From: Prauserella marina
GTDB lineage: Bacteria > Actinomycetota > Actinomycetes > Mycobacteriales > Pseudonocardiaceae
DNA length: 64,000 bases
Reading direction: 5' to 3'
Assembly (NCBI RefSeq): GCF_002240355.1
Contig: NZ_CP016353.1
Span: forward strand, 3,088,501 to 3,152,500
In this document: positions 33,964 to 42,134 of the stretch, one piece after another
Layout: every line of letters begins with the position of its first letter
How positions within the stretch are numbered: position 1 is the first letter of the stretch
The notes under the pieces: model-generated
Database searches by the model: none
Told to the model about the DNA's origin: nothing
What the model saw: only the letters and a program-made list of their open reading frames with translations
Position numbers and translations under genes: made by a program

Positions 33964-34881
33964 ATGAGAGTTCTGGTGGCGGGATCCTCCGGCTTCGTCG
34001 GCCGCAGGCTCTGTCCCGCGCTTGAGGAGCACGGGCACACCGTGCTCGCGATGACGAGGCAGCCGGAGCATTACGCCGGTGCGGGCACCGCTGTCTATGG
34101 CGACGTGCACGACGAGGACTCGCTGCGCTCCGCGCTTGCCGGTGTCGACGCGGCGTACTACCTCGTGCACTCGCTGGGCGAGCGGGACTTCGAACAACAG
34201 GACGCCGCGGCGGCGAGGGCCTTTGCCACGGCCGCAAGGGACGCCGGTGTGCACAACCTGGTGTATCTCGGCGGTCTCGGCGAGGAATCCGACGAGCTTT
34301 CCGCGCACCTGCGCAGCAGGCGGCAGGTCGAGTACGTACTGGCCGCCGAAGGCGTTCCGGTCACCGTACTTCGCGCGGGGATCATCATCGGGCACGGCGG
34401 GATCTCCTGGGAGATCACCCGCCAGCTCGTGGAGAATCTTCCCGTCATGGTCACGCCGCGCTGGGTCGGCACCCGCGCGCAACCCATCGCGGTCGCCGAC
34501 GTCGTGCGGTATCTCGTCGCCGTGCTCGGGGAACCAGCCGCCATCGGCAGGACCTTCGAGATCGGCGGAAGCGAGGTGCTGACCTATGTGGACATGCTGA
34601 AGAGGCTCGCCGTGCTGGAAGGTCGGCGGCTGCTCGTGATCGCCGTTCCCCTTCTGTCGCCCCGGTTGTCGTCGCAATGGCTGTCGCTGGTCACCGATGT
34701 CGACGTGCCGACGGGAAGGGCGCTCATCGATTCGATGGGCAACGAGGTCGTCGTCTCCGACGACCGGCACGGTGGCATTCGCGAGATCGTGGACTTCACG
34801 CCCATGGGATACGACGACGCGGCTCTGGCCGCCCTGCGGGAGCGGGCGATGTCCCGTCGTGAGCGGAAGGAACGCAGGTGA
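33964..34881 (+). CDS. NAD(P)-binding Rossmann-fold protein (atypical SDR)
   Basis: The 305-residue protein begins MRVLVAGSSGFVGRRLCPAL, an NAD(P)-binding GxxGxxG of atypical short-chain dehydrogenases. It continues with DVHDEDSLRSALAGVDAAYY and LVYLGGLGEESDELSAHLRS, a pattern seen in NmrA/complex-I-assembly-like proteins. The Tyr-X3-Lys catalytic pair is not evident, so it may be a sensor or act on a quinone or lipid. It overlaps the following CPBP protease gene (GTGA). Confidence 0.78.
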   Translation: MRVLVAGSSGFVGRRLCPALEEHGHTVLAMTRQPEHYAGAGTAVYGDVHDEDSLRSALAGVDAAYYLVHSLGERDFEQQDAAAARAFATAARDAGVHNLVYLGGLGEESDELSAHLRSRRQVEYVLAAEGVPVTVLRAGIIIGHGGISWEITRQLVENLPVMVTPRWVGTRAQPIAVADVVRYLVAVLGEPAAIGRTFEIGGSEVLTYVDMLKRLAVLEGRRLLVIAVPLLSPRLSSQWLSLVTDVDVPTGRALIDSMGNEVVVSDDRHGGIREIVDFTPMGYDDAALAALRERAMSRRERKERR

Positions 34882-35558
34882 CCTTGTCGCGTGCCGCGGT
34901 GCCGAGGTCGCGTGTGCTCGCCTGCGCCGGTGCGCTGGGCGCGGCCACGCTGGGCCGGTCGCTGTCGGCCAGCCCGGCGTCGAGGACGTTCTACGTTTTC
35001 GGCACGGTGACCGCCGCCGTGTGGCTCGCGGGAGGACTGCTGGCCGGGCCCTCGTCCCCGCGACGGCGGCCCCGCGCGGGCACTGCCGGGTGGCTGTCGG
35101 GAGTCGCGACCGGCGCGGCGGCGTTCGGGTTCTTCCGGATCTGTGCCGTGCCCGCGCGGCGAATCCCGTTGCTGCGCAAGGCGATCACCGGGGTCCTGCG
35201 GCACGCGAAGGCGGGAGATCCCAGGGCGATCCTGCTGACAACGGTGGTCAATGGCGCCGCGGAGGAGGTCTTCTTCCGCGGCGCGGTGTACGCCGCTGGC
35301 GGGACCCGGCCCGTGCTGACGTCGACGGCGGCGTATGTCCTCGTCACCACGGCCACCCGCAATCCGGCTCTGGTGGTGGCCTCGGCCGTGATGGGAACGC
35401 TGTGCGGCCTGCAACGGAAGGCGAGCGGCGGTATCGCGGCACCGGTGCTCACCCACCTCGTGTGGTCGGTGCTCATGGTGCGCGCGCTTCCTCCGTTGTT
35501 CGGTGATCCGTCCGTTGAGGACGGTCGTGACGGCGTCCGCCGTGCCCGTAAAGTGTGA
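34878..35558 (+). CDS. CPBP-family intramembrane metalloprotease
   Basis: The 226-residue membrane protein has the CPBP/Rce1-like motif 1 GAAEEVFFRGAVY (Glu-Glu-X3-Arg) and the later GIAAPVLTHLVWS with the metal-binding His. It has about five to six hydrophobic segments. Family members are membrane-embedded proteases or of unknown role in bacteria. The GTG start overlaps the stop of the SDR-like gene, so both are probably one transcription unit. Confidence 0.8.
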   Translation: MTLSRAAVPRSRVLACAGALGAATLGRSLSASPASRTFYVFGTVTAAVWLAGGLLAGPSSPRRRPRAGTAGWLSGVATGAAAFGFFRICAVPARRIPLLRKAITGVLRHAKAGDPRAILLTTVVNGAAEEVFFRGAVYAAGGTRPVLTSTAAYVLVTTATRNPALVVASAVMGTLCGLQRKASGGIAAPVLTHLVWSVLMVRALPPLFGDPSVEDGRDGVRRARKV

Positions 35559-35631
35559 AATGCCCGTGCCTCGCGTGCCGTCGTTCCGGCCGCATACTGG
35601 GAGAGCCGCGTCTTGAGGAACGGAGTGAGCC

Positions 35632-35880
35632 ATGAGCACCGTACGCGCAGGCTGGGGAAGGGCCATCGGGACGAAGCTGCGGGCGGTGCCGGTCACCACG
35701 TGGCTCGCGCTGGCCATCGTCGTGGTGGCGCTGGTCTTCGTTCTGCAGAACCGCAATGAGACCAGCGTTCACCTCTTCGGGGCGGCGCTGACGGCGCCGC
35801 TTTGGTTGACCTTGTTGTTCACCTTCCTCGCCGGTGTGCTCGCGGGCTGGCTCGGCAAGCGAAGGCGGACCCGCCGCTAG
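35632..35880 (+). CDS. LapA-like small membrane protein (DUF1049)
   Basis: The 82-residue protein has two membrane segments separated by VLQNRNETSVHLFG, the DUF1049 hallmark (a QNxxxVxxxFF-type pattern), and a basic C-terminus KRRRTRR. It is a small inner-membrane protein; homologues relate to lipopolysaccharide assembly in proteobacteria but are of unclear role in actinomycetes. GGAGTGAG precedes the ATG. Its stop codon lies 42 bases before a 21-bp repeat array. Confidence 0.8.
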   Translation: MSTVRAGWGRAIGTKLRAVPVTTWLALAIVVVALVFVLQNRNETSVHLFGAALTAPLWLTLLFTFLAGVLAGWLGKRRRTRR

Positions 35881-35922
35881 CGGCCCAGGAGCCCGCCTCC
35901 CCCGTGCCCTTGCCCGCGGAAC

Positions 35923-36059
35923 CCGCGAGTCCCCCGTCCAGGCCGTCGAGATCCGCACTCAGGCGGCCGAGATCCGCATTCGGGACGGCGAGATCCGCAT
36001 TCGGGGCCGTGACATGCGCGATCAGGTCGCCGAGATCTGCGTTCGTGCGGGCGAGATCC
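35923..36059 (-). repeat. 21-bp periodic array, copy B
   Basis: Boxes related to CGAGATCC begin at 35926, 35947, 35968, 35989, 36010, 36031 and 36052, exactly 21 bases apart. The left end (35923-35962) is the same 40-bp end seen in copies A and C, with three mismatches against C. On the minus strand it can encode NADLAVPNADLGRLSADL. It lies outside genes, after the LapA-like gene, and points away from copy C. Confidence 0.85.
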
Positions 36060-36303
36060 GCCGGGGAGACCGTGTCGTGACGCCGGACGCGCGAGTGGAA
36101 GGACAGGCGAGTCGAAGACGGTGAGAGCAACCGGCACCGAGTCCATCCCCGTTCATCCACGTCATCACGCACTGGATCCAGGAAGTGACTGTTCGCGACA
36201 TTCGCGACCACCGCGATGGTGGCGGCACCGGATCTCGTCGTCGCCGGGCGTGTACCTCGTCGCATGTGGGCGTCGTCGGATGTGGTCAGCATCGGGGTGT
36301 GGG

Positions 36304-36511
36304 TCTCGCCGATTGTGGATCTCGGTCGCGTGGGTGTGCATCTCGCATACCCCACCGCGGATCTCGGTGGCCAGGATTCGGATCTCAGGGTCCTGCACGC
36401 GGATCTCGCGGTCCCGGATGCGGATCTCGCGGTCCTGAACGCAGAACTCGGGCATCTGAGTGCGGATCTCGGCGTCCTGGGCGGGGGACTCGCGGACGTA
36501 CGGGGGACTCG
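36304..36511 (+). repeat. 21-bp periodic array, copy C (inverted relative to copy B)
   Basis: GGATCTCG-like boxes begin at 36317 and recur at 36338, 36359, 36380, 36401, 36422, 36443, 36464 and 36485: nine steps of exactly 21 bases. It ends in the 40-bp block 36456-36495 shared with copies A and B, and a partial extra end copy follows at 36504. Looser copies may extend left to about 36230. On the plus strand it encodes ADLAVPDADLAVLNAEL within an open frame from 36216 to 36587. That frame has no ribosome binding site and is not called as a gene. Confidence 0.88.
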
Positions 36512-36561
36512 CGGGGCTCGGCGGACGGGCGGGGGCTGGTTCGGGCACGCCCCGGTATGTT

Positions 36562-36588
36562 CTTATACGTACAACATGTACGTATAAG
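36562..36588. promoter_or_regulatory. Operator of the acid-sugar operon
   Basis: CTTATACGTAC (36562-36572) and GTACGTATAAG (36578-36588) are perfect 11-bp inverted copies around five bases. The right arm ends in TATAAG, a possible -10 element, about 35 bases before the permease start. GntR/HutC-type regulators bind this kind of site, and such a gene closes the operon. Confidence 0.7.
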
Positions 36589-36623
36589 CGACCTACGGGT
36601 CGGGTGCCTGCAAGGAGGCCGGC

Positions 36624-37622
36624 GTGAGTGGTTCGGAAACGTCGCGAGTTCCCCTGTTCGCCACGATGCAACGCATCCCAGGCGGACTGATGCTGATTCC
36701 GCTGGTTCTCGGCACCCTTTTCGGCACCTTCGCCCCCGGTGCGCTGGAGATCGGCAGCTTCACGACCGCGTTGTTCCAGGACAGCGCACTACCGCTCATC
36801 GCGCTGCTGATCTTCGCGACGGGCACGCAGGTCTCGATGCGCACCGGCGGCCCGATCCTCGCCACCGCGGGCACGATGCTGCTGATGAAGAGCCTGATCC
36901 CGGCGGGCCTCGTCGTGCTGCTCGGGGTCTTCGTCGGCATCGACGGCCTGCTCGGCGTCTCACTGCTGGGCCTGCTCGCCGCGATCGACAACAGCAATGG
37001 CGGGCTCTGGCTCGCGTTCGCCGGTCAGTACGGCGACGAGCGCGACCGCGGCGCCTACATCGCGAGCGCCATCAACGACGGGCCGTTCCTGAGCCTGCTG
37101 TTCCTCGGCGCGTCCGGATTCGGCGACATCCCGGTGCTCGCGCTGGTCGCGGCCATCGTCCCGTTCCTGCTCGGCGTGCTCGTCGGCAACCTGGACCGGC
37201 AGTGGAGCAAGGTCGTCGAGCCGGTGCCCAACATCGTCATCCCGTTCTTCGCCTTCGCGCTCGGTACCGGCATCGACCTCGGCGACGTGGTCACCGGCGG
37301 GCTCACCGGTGTGGTCGTCGGCCTGATCGTGGCACCGTTCACCGGTTTCCTCTGCTACCTCGGATACCGGTTCATCCTTCGCCGTGGCGCGATGTCCGGC
37401 ATCGGCTTCGCGCAGGGCACCACCGCGGGCAACGCCATTGCTACACCCGCTGTCGTCGCGGCGGCCGATCCCCGGTTCCAGGAGTTCGTCGGCACCGCGA
37501 CAGCGCAAGTGGCGGCATCGGTGCTGGTGACGGCCATCGTCGCGCCCCTGCTGGCGACGTGGGCACTCAACCGTGCCGGTGCGCTGCGTCCGGCCGGGGT
37601 CGTGGAGACGCAACCGTCATGA
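36624..37622 (+). CDS. KdgT-family sugar-acid permease
   Basis: The 332-residue protein has about ten membrane segments and is similar in layout to 2-keto-3-deoxygluconate permeases: RIPGGLMLIPLVLGTLFGTF at the start, AAIDNSNGGLWLAF in the middle and GFAQGTTAGNAIATPAVVAA near the end. It should import a sugar acid by proton symport. AAGGAGG lies just before the GTG at 36624. The next two genes metabolise four-carbon acid sugars, so the cargo here is more likely threonate or erythronate than ketodeoxygluconate. Confidence 0.85.
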   Translation: MSGSETSRVPLFATMQRIPGGLMLIPLVLGTLFGTFAPGALEIGSFTTALFQDSALPLIALLIFATGTQVSMRTGGPILATAGTMLLMKSLIPAGLVVLLGVFVGIDGLLGVSLLGLLAAIDNSNGGLWLAFAGQYGDERDRGAYIASAINDGPFLSLLFLGASGFGDIPVLALVAAIVPFLLGVLVGNLDRQWSKVVEPVPNIVIPFFAFALGTGIDLGDVVTGGLTGVVVGLIVAPFTGFLCYLGYRFILRRGAMSGIGFAQGTTAGNAIATPAVVAAADPRFQEFVGTATAQVAASVLVTAIVAPLLATWALNRAGALRPAGVVETQPS

Positions 37623-38818
37623 GCTACGACATCGCGATCATCGCCGACGACCTGACCGGCGCCGGTGACACCGCCGTGCAGTTCTCCGAGCAGGGCTGGA
37701 CCGCCGAACTCAGGTTGCGCAGCGGTGAGACCAGCCCCGGAGCGGCGGCGACCGTGGTCGCCGTGACGACGGATTCACGGGCACTCGGCGAGCACGATGC
37801 CGCCGTCAAGGTTCGAGACGCTACCGCGCGACTGCGCGAACAGGGCGTGACGCGGTTCTTCAAGAAGGTCGATTCGACGCTACGCGGCCCCATCCGGGCC
37901 GAGATCGACGCCGCGCTCGGCGTGCTGGCACCGGGCACCATCGCCGTGGTCTGTCCCGCCTTTCCCGACGTCGGCAGGACGGTCGCCGGTGGAACACTGC
38001 TCGTCGACGGCGTCCCGGTCGCCGAGACGGTGATCGGTTCGGACCCGGTCAACCCGGTGACCATGAGCGAGGTACCCGAACTGCTCGGCGCGCCGCTCGT
38101 GCGGCTCGATCCGGCCGAGCCGCCCTCGCGATGGGCCGACCGGATCCGGGAGGCGGGCAGCGGGGTCGTCGTACTCGACGCGGCCGACAACGCCGGTCTC
38201 GACCGGATCGCCGCAGCGGTCGCCGAGCTCGGCGACCGCGCGCTGCCCGTCGGCTCCGCCGGACTGGCCTCGGCACTCGCGAAACGGTGGCGGCCACGGG
38301 AACGGCCCTCGACCGCGCTCGTCGTGGTCACGAGCCTCAACGCGGCCTCCCGCGAGCAGGCCTCCGCGCTCACCGACGCCGCCGCGGTGCGGCACGAGCC
38401 GACCGGGCTGGAACTGTCCGACGACACCGCGTGGGAGGTGTTCGTCGACGGTGTACTCGCCTCGGCGAGCGCCCGGCCCCGCGCCCTGCTCGTCATCGCC
38501 CCCGAACGGGAAACCGCGACCGTCGCCGCCGGCCTGGTGCCGCGCCGCCTCGCCGACGCCGCCGCACGGGTGGTGCGCTCGGGAAACGTGGCCGGTGTCG
38601 TCGTCACCGGCGGAGACGGGGCGCGGGCACTGCTCGACGGGCTCGACAGCACCGGGATCCGGTTGCGCGGCCACGTCGCGCCCGGTGTCGCGCTCGGCGC
38701 CGTCGTCGGTGGCTGGGCGGCGGGTCTGCCGGTCGCGACGAAAGCGGGTGGCTTCGGTGGACCCGGCGTATTGATCAAGGCCGCGGACGCGGTACGAGAG
38801 AACAGGAGCGATCGTTGA
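37619..38818 (+). CDS. DUF1537 four-carbon acid-sugar kinase (DtnK/OtnK type)
   Basis: The 399-residue protein has the DUF1537 signatures IIADDLTGAGDTAVQF at the N-terminus, RFFKKVDSTLRGPIRAEIDA in the sugar-binding domain, and the C-terminal nucleotide site GVVVTGGDGARALLDGL with KAGGFGGP. These kinases phosphorylate D-threonate, D-erythronate or related acids at C4. The ATG overlaps the permease stop (ATGA). With no aldolase in the operon, D-threonate or another PdxA2-dependent acid is the best guess. Confidence 0.87.
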   Translation: MSYDIAIIADDLTGAGDTAVQFSEQGWTAELRLRSGETSPGAAATVVAVTTDSRALGEHDAAVKVRDATARLREQGVTRFFKKVDSTLRGPIRAEIDAALGVLAPGTIAVVCPAFPDVGRTVAGGTLLVDGVPVAETVIGSDPVNPVTMSEVPELLGAPLVRLDPAEPPSRWADRIREAGSGVVVLDAADNAGLDRIAAAVAELGDRALPVGSAGLASALAKRWRPRERPSTALVVVTSLNAASREQASALTDAAAVRHEPTGLELSDDTAWEVFVDGVLASASARPRALLVIAPERETATVAAGLVPRRLADAAARVVRSGNVAGVVVTGGDGARALLDGLDSTGIRLRGHVAPGVALGAVVGGWAAGLPVATKAGGFGGPGVLIKAADAVRENRSDR

Positions 38819-39858
38819 CCGACCAGCAGCTGCCCACACTCGCCCTCACTCTTGGCGACGTCGCGGGGATCGGCCCGGAAATCACGGTGCGCACCCTGTT
38901 GCGCCACAACGATCTCAGGCAGATCTGCACGCCGGTCGTCGTCGGTGACGAGGGCACGGTCAGCAGGGCCGTGGCCATGCTCGGAGAGGATCCCGGCGTG
39001 GTGCGGGTGCTGGCCTCGCCGCGCGATGCCGAGAACGCCGAGGGCACGATCGAACTGGTGCAGGAAGGCGAGCCGTTGCCTGAGCTGCCTCCCGGCGAAC
39101 TGAGCGGCGTCGCCGGTGACGCGGCGGCGAGGTTCGTGATGCGGGCCTGCGCGCTGGCGAGGGAAGGGCTCGTCGACGGCATCGTGACCGCCCCGCTGAA
39201 CAAGGCGGCCATGCACGCGGGAGGACACGACTGGCCCGGCCACACCGAACTGCTCGCCCACGAGTTCGGCGTAACCAATTTCAGTCTCGTCCTCTCCGCC
39301 GGTGAGCTGTTCTTCTTCCACCTGACCACCCACGTCTCGCTGCGCGAGGCGATCGGCGGTGTCACTCCGGAGCGCACCGGCAACGTGCTGCGCCTCGTCG
39401 GTTCCTTCGCCACCGCGCTCGGCAAAGGACAGGAACGGATCGGCGTGGCTGGGCTCAACCCGCACGCGGGGGAGGACCGCCTGTTCGGCGACGAGGACGC
39501 CGACATCCTCGCTCCCGCGGTGAAAAGGGCGAAGGCGGAGGGAATCAACGCGGTCGGCCCGCTTCCGGCCGATGCGCTCATTCCCTCCGCCGTCAGGGGA
39601 AACTGGCGTTTCGTCGTCGTGTGCTACCACGACCAGGGTCACGCGCCGTTCAAGGCGGTGTACGGCGACGACGGCGTGAACATCACCGTCGGACTTCCCG
39701 TCGTGCGGGTGTCGGTCGATCACGGCACCGCGTTCGACATCGCGGGCAAGGGCATCGCGAGGGAAGCCAGCATGGTGCTCGCGACGCGAAGGGCCGCCGA
39801 ACTCGCCCCAGGCTGGCACCAGGTGTGGGAGACGGCCCGCTCGGATGGGGCGGCATAG
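38815..39858 (+). CDS. PdxA2-type 4-phospho-acid-sugar dehydrogenase
   Basis: The 347-residue protein is PdxA-like: LTLGDVAGIGPEI, VTAPLNKAAMHAGGHDWPGH (metal-site His), GLNPHAGEDRLFGDED and CYHDQGHAPFK (second His). Next to a DUF1537 kinase, PdxA2 proteins oxidise the 4-phosphorylated acid, which decarboxylates to dihydroxyacetone phosphate and CO2. The start is TTG at 38815, supported by AGGAG six bases upstream and a TTGA overlap with the kinase stop. It is not expected to serve vitamin B6 synthesis here. Confidence 0.87.
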   Translation: MTDQQLPTLALTLGDVAGIGPEITVRTLLRHNDLRQICTPVVVGDEGTVSRAVAMLGEDPGVVRVLASPRDAENAEGTIELVQEGEPLPELPPGELSGVAGDAAARFVMRACALAREGLVDGIVTAPLNKAAMHAGGHDWPGHTELLAHEFGVTNFSLVLSAGELFFFHLTTHVSLREAIGGVTPERTGNVLRLVGSFATALGKGQERIGVAGLNPHAGEDRLFGDEDADILAPAVKRAKAEGINAVGPLPADALIPSAVRGNWRFVVVCYHDQGHAPFKAVYGDDGVNITVGLPVVRVSVDHGTAFDIAGKGIAREASMVLATRRAAELAPGWHQVWETARSDGAA

Positions 39859-39868
39859 ACTTCCGATC

Positions 39869-40714
39869 ATGGGCGTCGACAGGAACACATCGCGGCCACT
39901 GCATCAGCAGGTCGCGCAGTCCCTTCGGCGGCGGATCCTCGGGCACGACCTGCCGCCGGGCGCGGTGCTGCCCAGCGAGGCCGAACTGTGCTCGGCCTTC
40001 GGGGTCGGCCGCAGCGTGATCCGTCAGGCCGTCGCCGGTCTCGCCGCCGACGGGCTCCTCATCCGCAGCCAGGGCAGGCCGACCGTGGTCGCCTCGCCTT
40101 CGGAGTACCGGAGGCTGGTCCAGCGGGCGACGGGCATGTTCGACCAGTTCGCGGGAAGCGGCCAGGAGCTGCGCACCACCGTGCGTGAGTTGCGGGCCGA
40201 CGAACCGCCGCCGCCCGCCAGGGCGTTCCTGCGCACGGCGGAGACGGTGAGGCTGGAAAGGGTCAGGCTCGTCGACGGCAACCCACTGTCCTATGTGCGC
40301 ACCTGGCTGCCATCGGAGCGGGTTCCCGGTCTGACCGCGGGGGAACTCACCGACGCCTCGCTGCACCGGCTGCTCGCGAGCCGCTACGAGCTGCGGCCGG
40401 TGAGCGGGCGAAGGCAGGTGCGCGCTGTCGCCGCCGACGACCTGCTTGCCGAGGCGTTGCACACCGAGCAGGGCGGTCCGTTGCTGTTGCTGGAAGGTGA
40501 GACCACCGACCAGTACGACCGGCCGCTCGAATGGTTTTCCGCCTGGCACAGGGCGGATCGGGTCGTGTTCGACATCGACGTGTCCGAAACGGCGGAGACG
40601 GTGCGGATCGGACCGCTCGACAGGGAAGTCACCGGGCCGGCGACCGGACCGGGAACGGCCGAGCTGGCGAGGGCGAGGGAGTTGCTCGCCGAACTCGGGA
40701 AGCTGCTGGGCTGA
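39869..40714 (+). CDS. GntR-family regulator with UTRA domain
   Basis: The 281-residue protein has a GntR winged helix (LPSEAELCSAFGVGRSVIRQ, about residues 34-53) and a UTRA effector domain that includes LERVRLVDGNPLSYVRTWLP. It starts ten bases after the dehydrogenase gene, so it belongs to the acid-sugar operon and probably regulates it through the 27-bp inverted repeat upstream of the permease. The effector may be a phosphorylated intermediate. Confidence 0.87.
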   Translation: MGVDRNTSRPLHQQVAQSLRRRILGHDLPPGAVLPSEAELCSAFGVGRSVIRQAVAGLAADGLLIRSQGRPTVVASPSEYRRLVQRATGMFDQFAGSGQELRTTVRELRADEPPPPARAFLRTAETVRLERVRLVDGNPLSYVRTWLPSERVPGLTAGELTDASLHRLLASRYELRPVSGRRQVRAVAADDLLAEALHTEQGGPLLLLEGETTDQYDRPLEWFSAWHRADRVVFDIDVSETAETVRIGPLDREVTGPATGPGTAELARARELLAELGKLLG

Positions 40715-40721
40715 ACCGCCC

Positions 40722-42134
40722 TCAGCTCATGCGTCCCTTCGCCATGTCGCGAAGGGTTTCGGCGACCAGGTCCTTGAATCTCGCCTTGGTTTCGTGTGCT
40801 CGCGGGGTGTCGGCGTAGATGGAGTTGACGAAAAGGCCATCGGCGTTGCGGTGGAACCAGTGGCAGATGCCGTTGCTGCGCGAGGCCCAGATGTGTTTCT
40901 TCGCGTTCCACTTGGGGAGGTGCTCGCCGCCGAGTGCCTTCCGGAAGTCGAGGTAGGAGAAGAAGTTCACGGCGTAGGGCCACGACCTGAGGTTCGCCAG
41001 TTCGGGAGCGAGCACCTGCCATGCCTTGACGAACGGGACCTCCGCTCCGGCGAGCATGTCCTGAAGGGCGACGTCGACGCCTTTGACGAGTTCGGCGAAG
41101 TCTTTGTCGGCGGCGACGGAGAACTCGATGGGCATCGTGTTCACGAACCAGCCCATGGAGTGCCGCCAGCCGCCTTTTCCGCGTTCGCTGACCGGCATCA
41201 GCCCCCGGTACACGTCGGGGCCGCCCGCTTCGCGCAGCGCGACACCGGTGGCGGCGAGCACGGCCATCGACAACCGGCCGCCGGCGTCGACGCTGCGGCT
41301 GCTCAGCGCGGCGGTCTCCTCAGGGGTCAGCAACGCGTCGGTGTCGTTGACCGTCTCGTACATCTGACCGGGTTCGAGCCCGAGGTCGAGTGGGTAGCGG
41401 GGGAAGAACCCTCCGTTGCGGGCGGTGAAGTCCCTCCAGTATCCGAGCTTCGGGTCGTCGGCTTCGATCGAGGTGTACCGGTGACGCTGGACGTGCCCGA
41501 AGTCGACGTAGCTGCCCGCCTCCGGCAATTCGGGCTCGCGGCCCTCGGCGTAGGCGGTGTAGGCGGCGGTGATGTCGTTGACCGCGATGGGGCTCGACAT
41601 GCCGTCGCAGACGAGGTGATCGTAGGCGACGAACATCGTGGTGTAGTCCGGGCGTTCGACGGCGCCCATGACGATGAGCGGCCAGCGCAGCGTGTCGATA
41701 CCGGACACGAAGAACTCGTGGATGAAGTCCCTGAGCTCGGCCGTTGTCGCGAGGTACCCGATGTCGTCGCGGGTGATCGTGACCTCGTCGGCAGGCAGCG
41801 CCGTGCAGCTCACGTCGCCGGTGAGTCCCGTGAATTCGCAGCGCAGCACCTCGTGCCTGCGCACGAAGTACAGCAGTGCCGATGTCAGCGCCGCGTGATC
41901 GAGCGCGCCGGGCAGTTCGAAGGTGGTAGCCACCCAGGAGGCGAGCGGGTCGGCGTCCTGCCTGGCTTCGACCGCGGCGGTGAAGTGTTTGTTCTGGTTG
42001 AACGACGCGTCCCGCCGCTGTGACACCTCGGACGGCACGGACGGCTCGGGGGCTTCGGTCGTGGTCGAGCTGAGCCGCCATTGCGACACATGGCCCGGTT
42101 CGATGTCCAATTCGCGGACGGGGATTTGCAGCAT
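40722..42134 (-). CDS. Stand-alone condensation-domain acyltransferase (PapA-like)
   Basis: The 470-residue protein has the condensation-enzyme motif HLVCDGMSS, with His173 and Asp177 of HxxxDG intact. It also has FNQNKHFTAAVEA near residue 45 and a second-half SMGWFVNTMPIEFSV corresponding to the channel-floor region. It should join an acyl or aminoacyl thioester to an alcohol or amine, as PapA/WS-type enzymes and free-standing NRPS condensation proteins do. No carrier protein, NRPS or PKS lies nearby, so partners must be elsewhere. The ribosome binding site before the ATG is weak. Confidence 0.8.
   Translation of the reverse strand: MLQIPVRELDIEPGHVSQWRLSSTTTEAPEPSVPSEVSQRRDASFNQNKHFTAAVEARQDADPLASWVATTFELPGALDHAALTSALLYFVRRHEVLRCEFTGLTGDVSCTALPADEVTITRDDIGYLATTAELRDFIHEFFVSGIDTLRWPLIVMGAVERPDYTTMFVAYDHLVCDGMSSPIAVNDITAAYTAYAEGREPELPEAGSYVDFGHVQRHRYTSIEADDPKLGYWRDFTARNGGFFPRYPLDLGLEPGQMYETVNDTDALLTPEETAALSSRSVDAGGRLSMAVLAATGVALREAGGPDVYRGLMPVSERGKGGWRHSMGWFVNTMPIEFSVAADKDFAELVKGVDVALQDMLAGAEVPFVKAWQVLAPELANLRSWPYAVNFFSYLDFRKALGGEHLPKWNAKKHIWASRSNGICHWFHRNADGLFVNSIYADTPRAHETKARFKDLVAETLRDMAKGRMS

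Noticed and set aside
36216-36587. Open frame of 123 codons across the 21-bp array
   Set aside because: It has no ribosome binding site and its content is entirely explained by the repeat. I report it as a repeat property, not as a gene.
38815-39858. Vitamin B6 biosynthesis PdxA
   Set aside because: Its operon partners (DUF1537 kinase and sugar-acid permease) indicate the PdxA2 acid-sugar role.
40722-42134. Start of an NRPS gene cluster
   Set aside because: Only one free-standing condensation domain is present; no adenylation, carrier or thioesterase domain occurs in the window.
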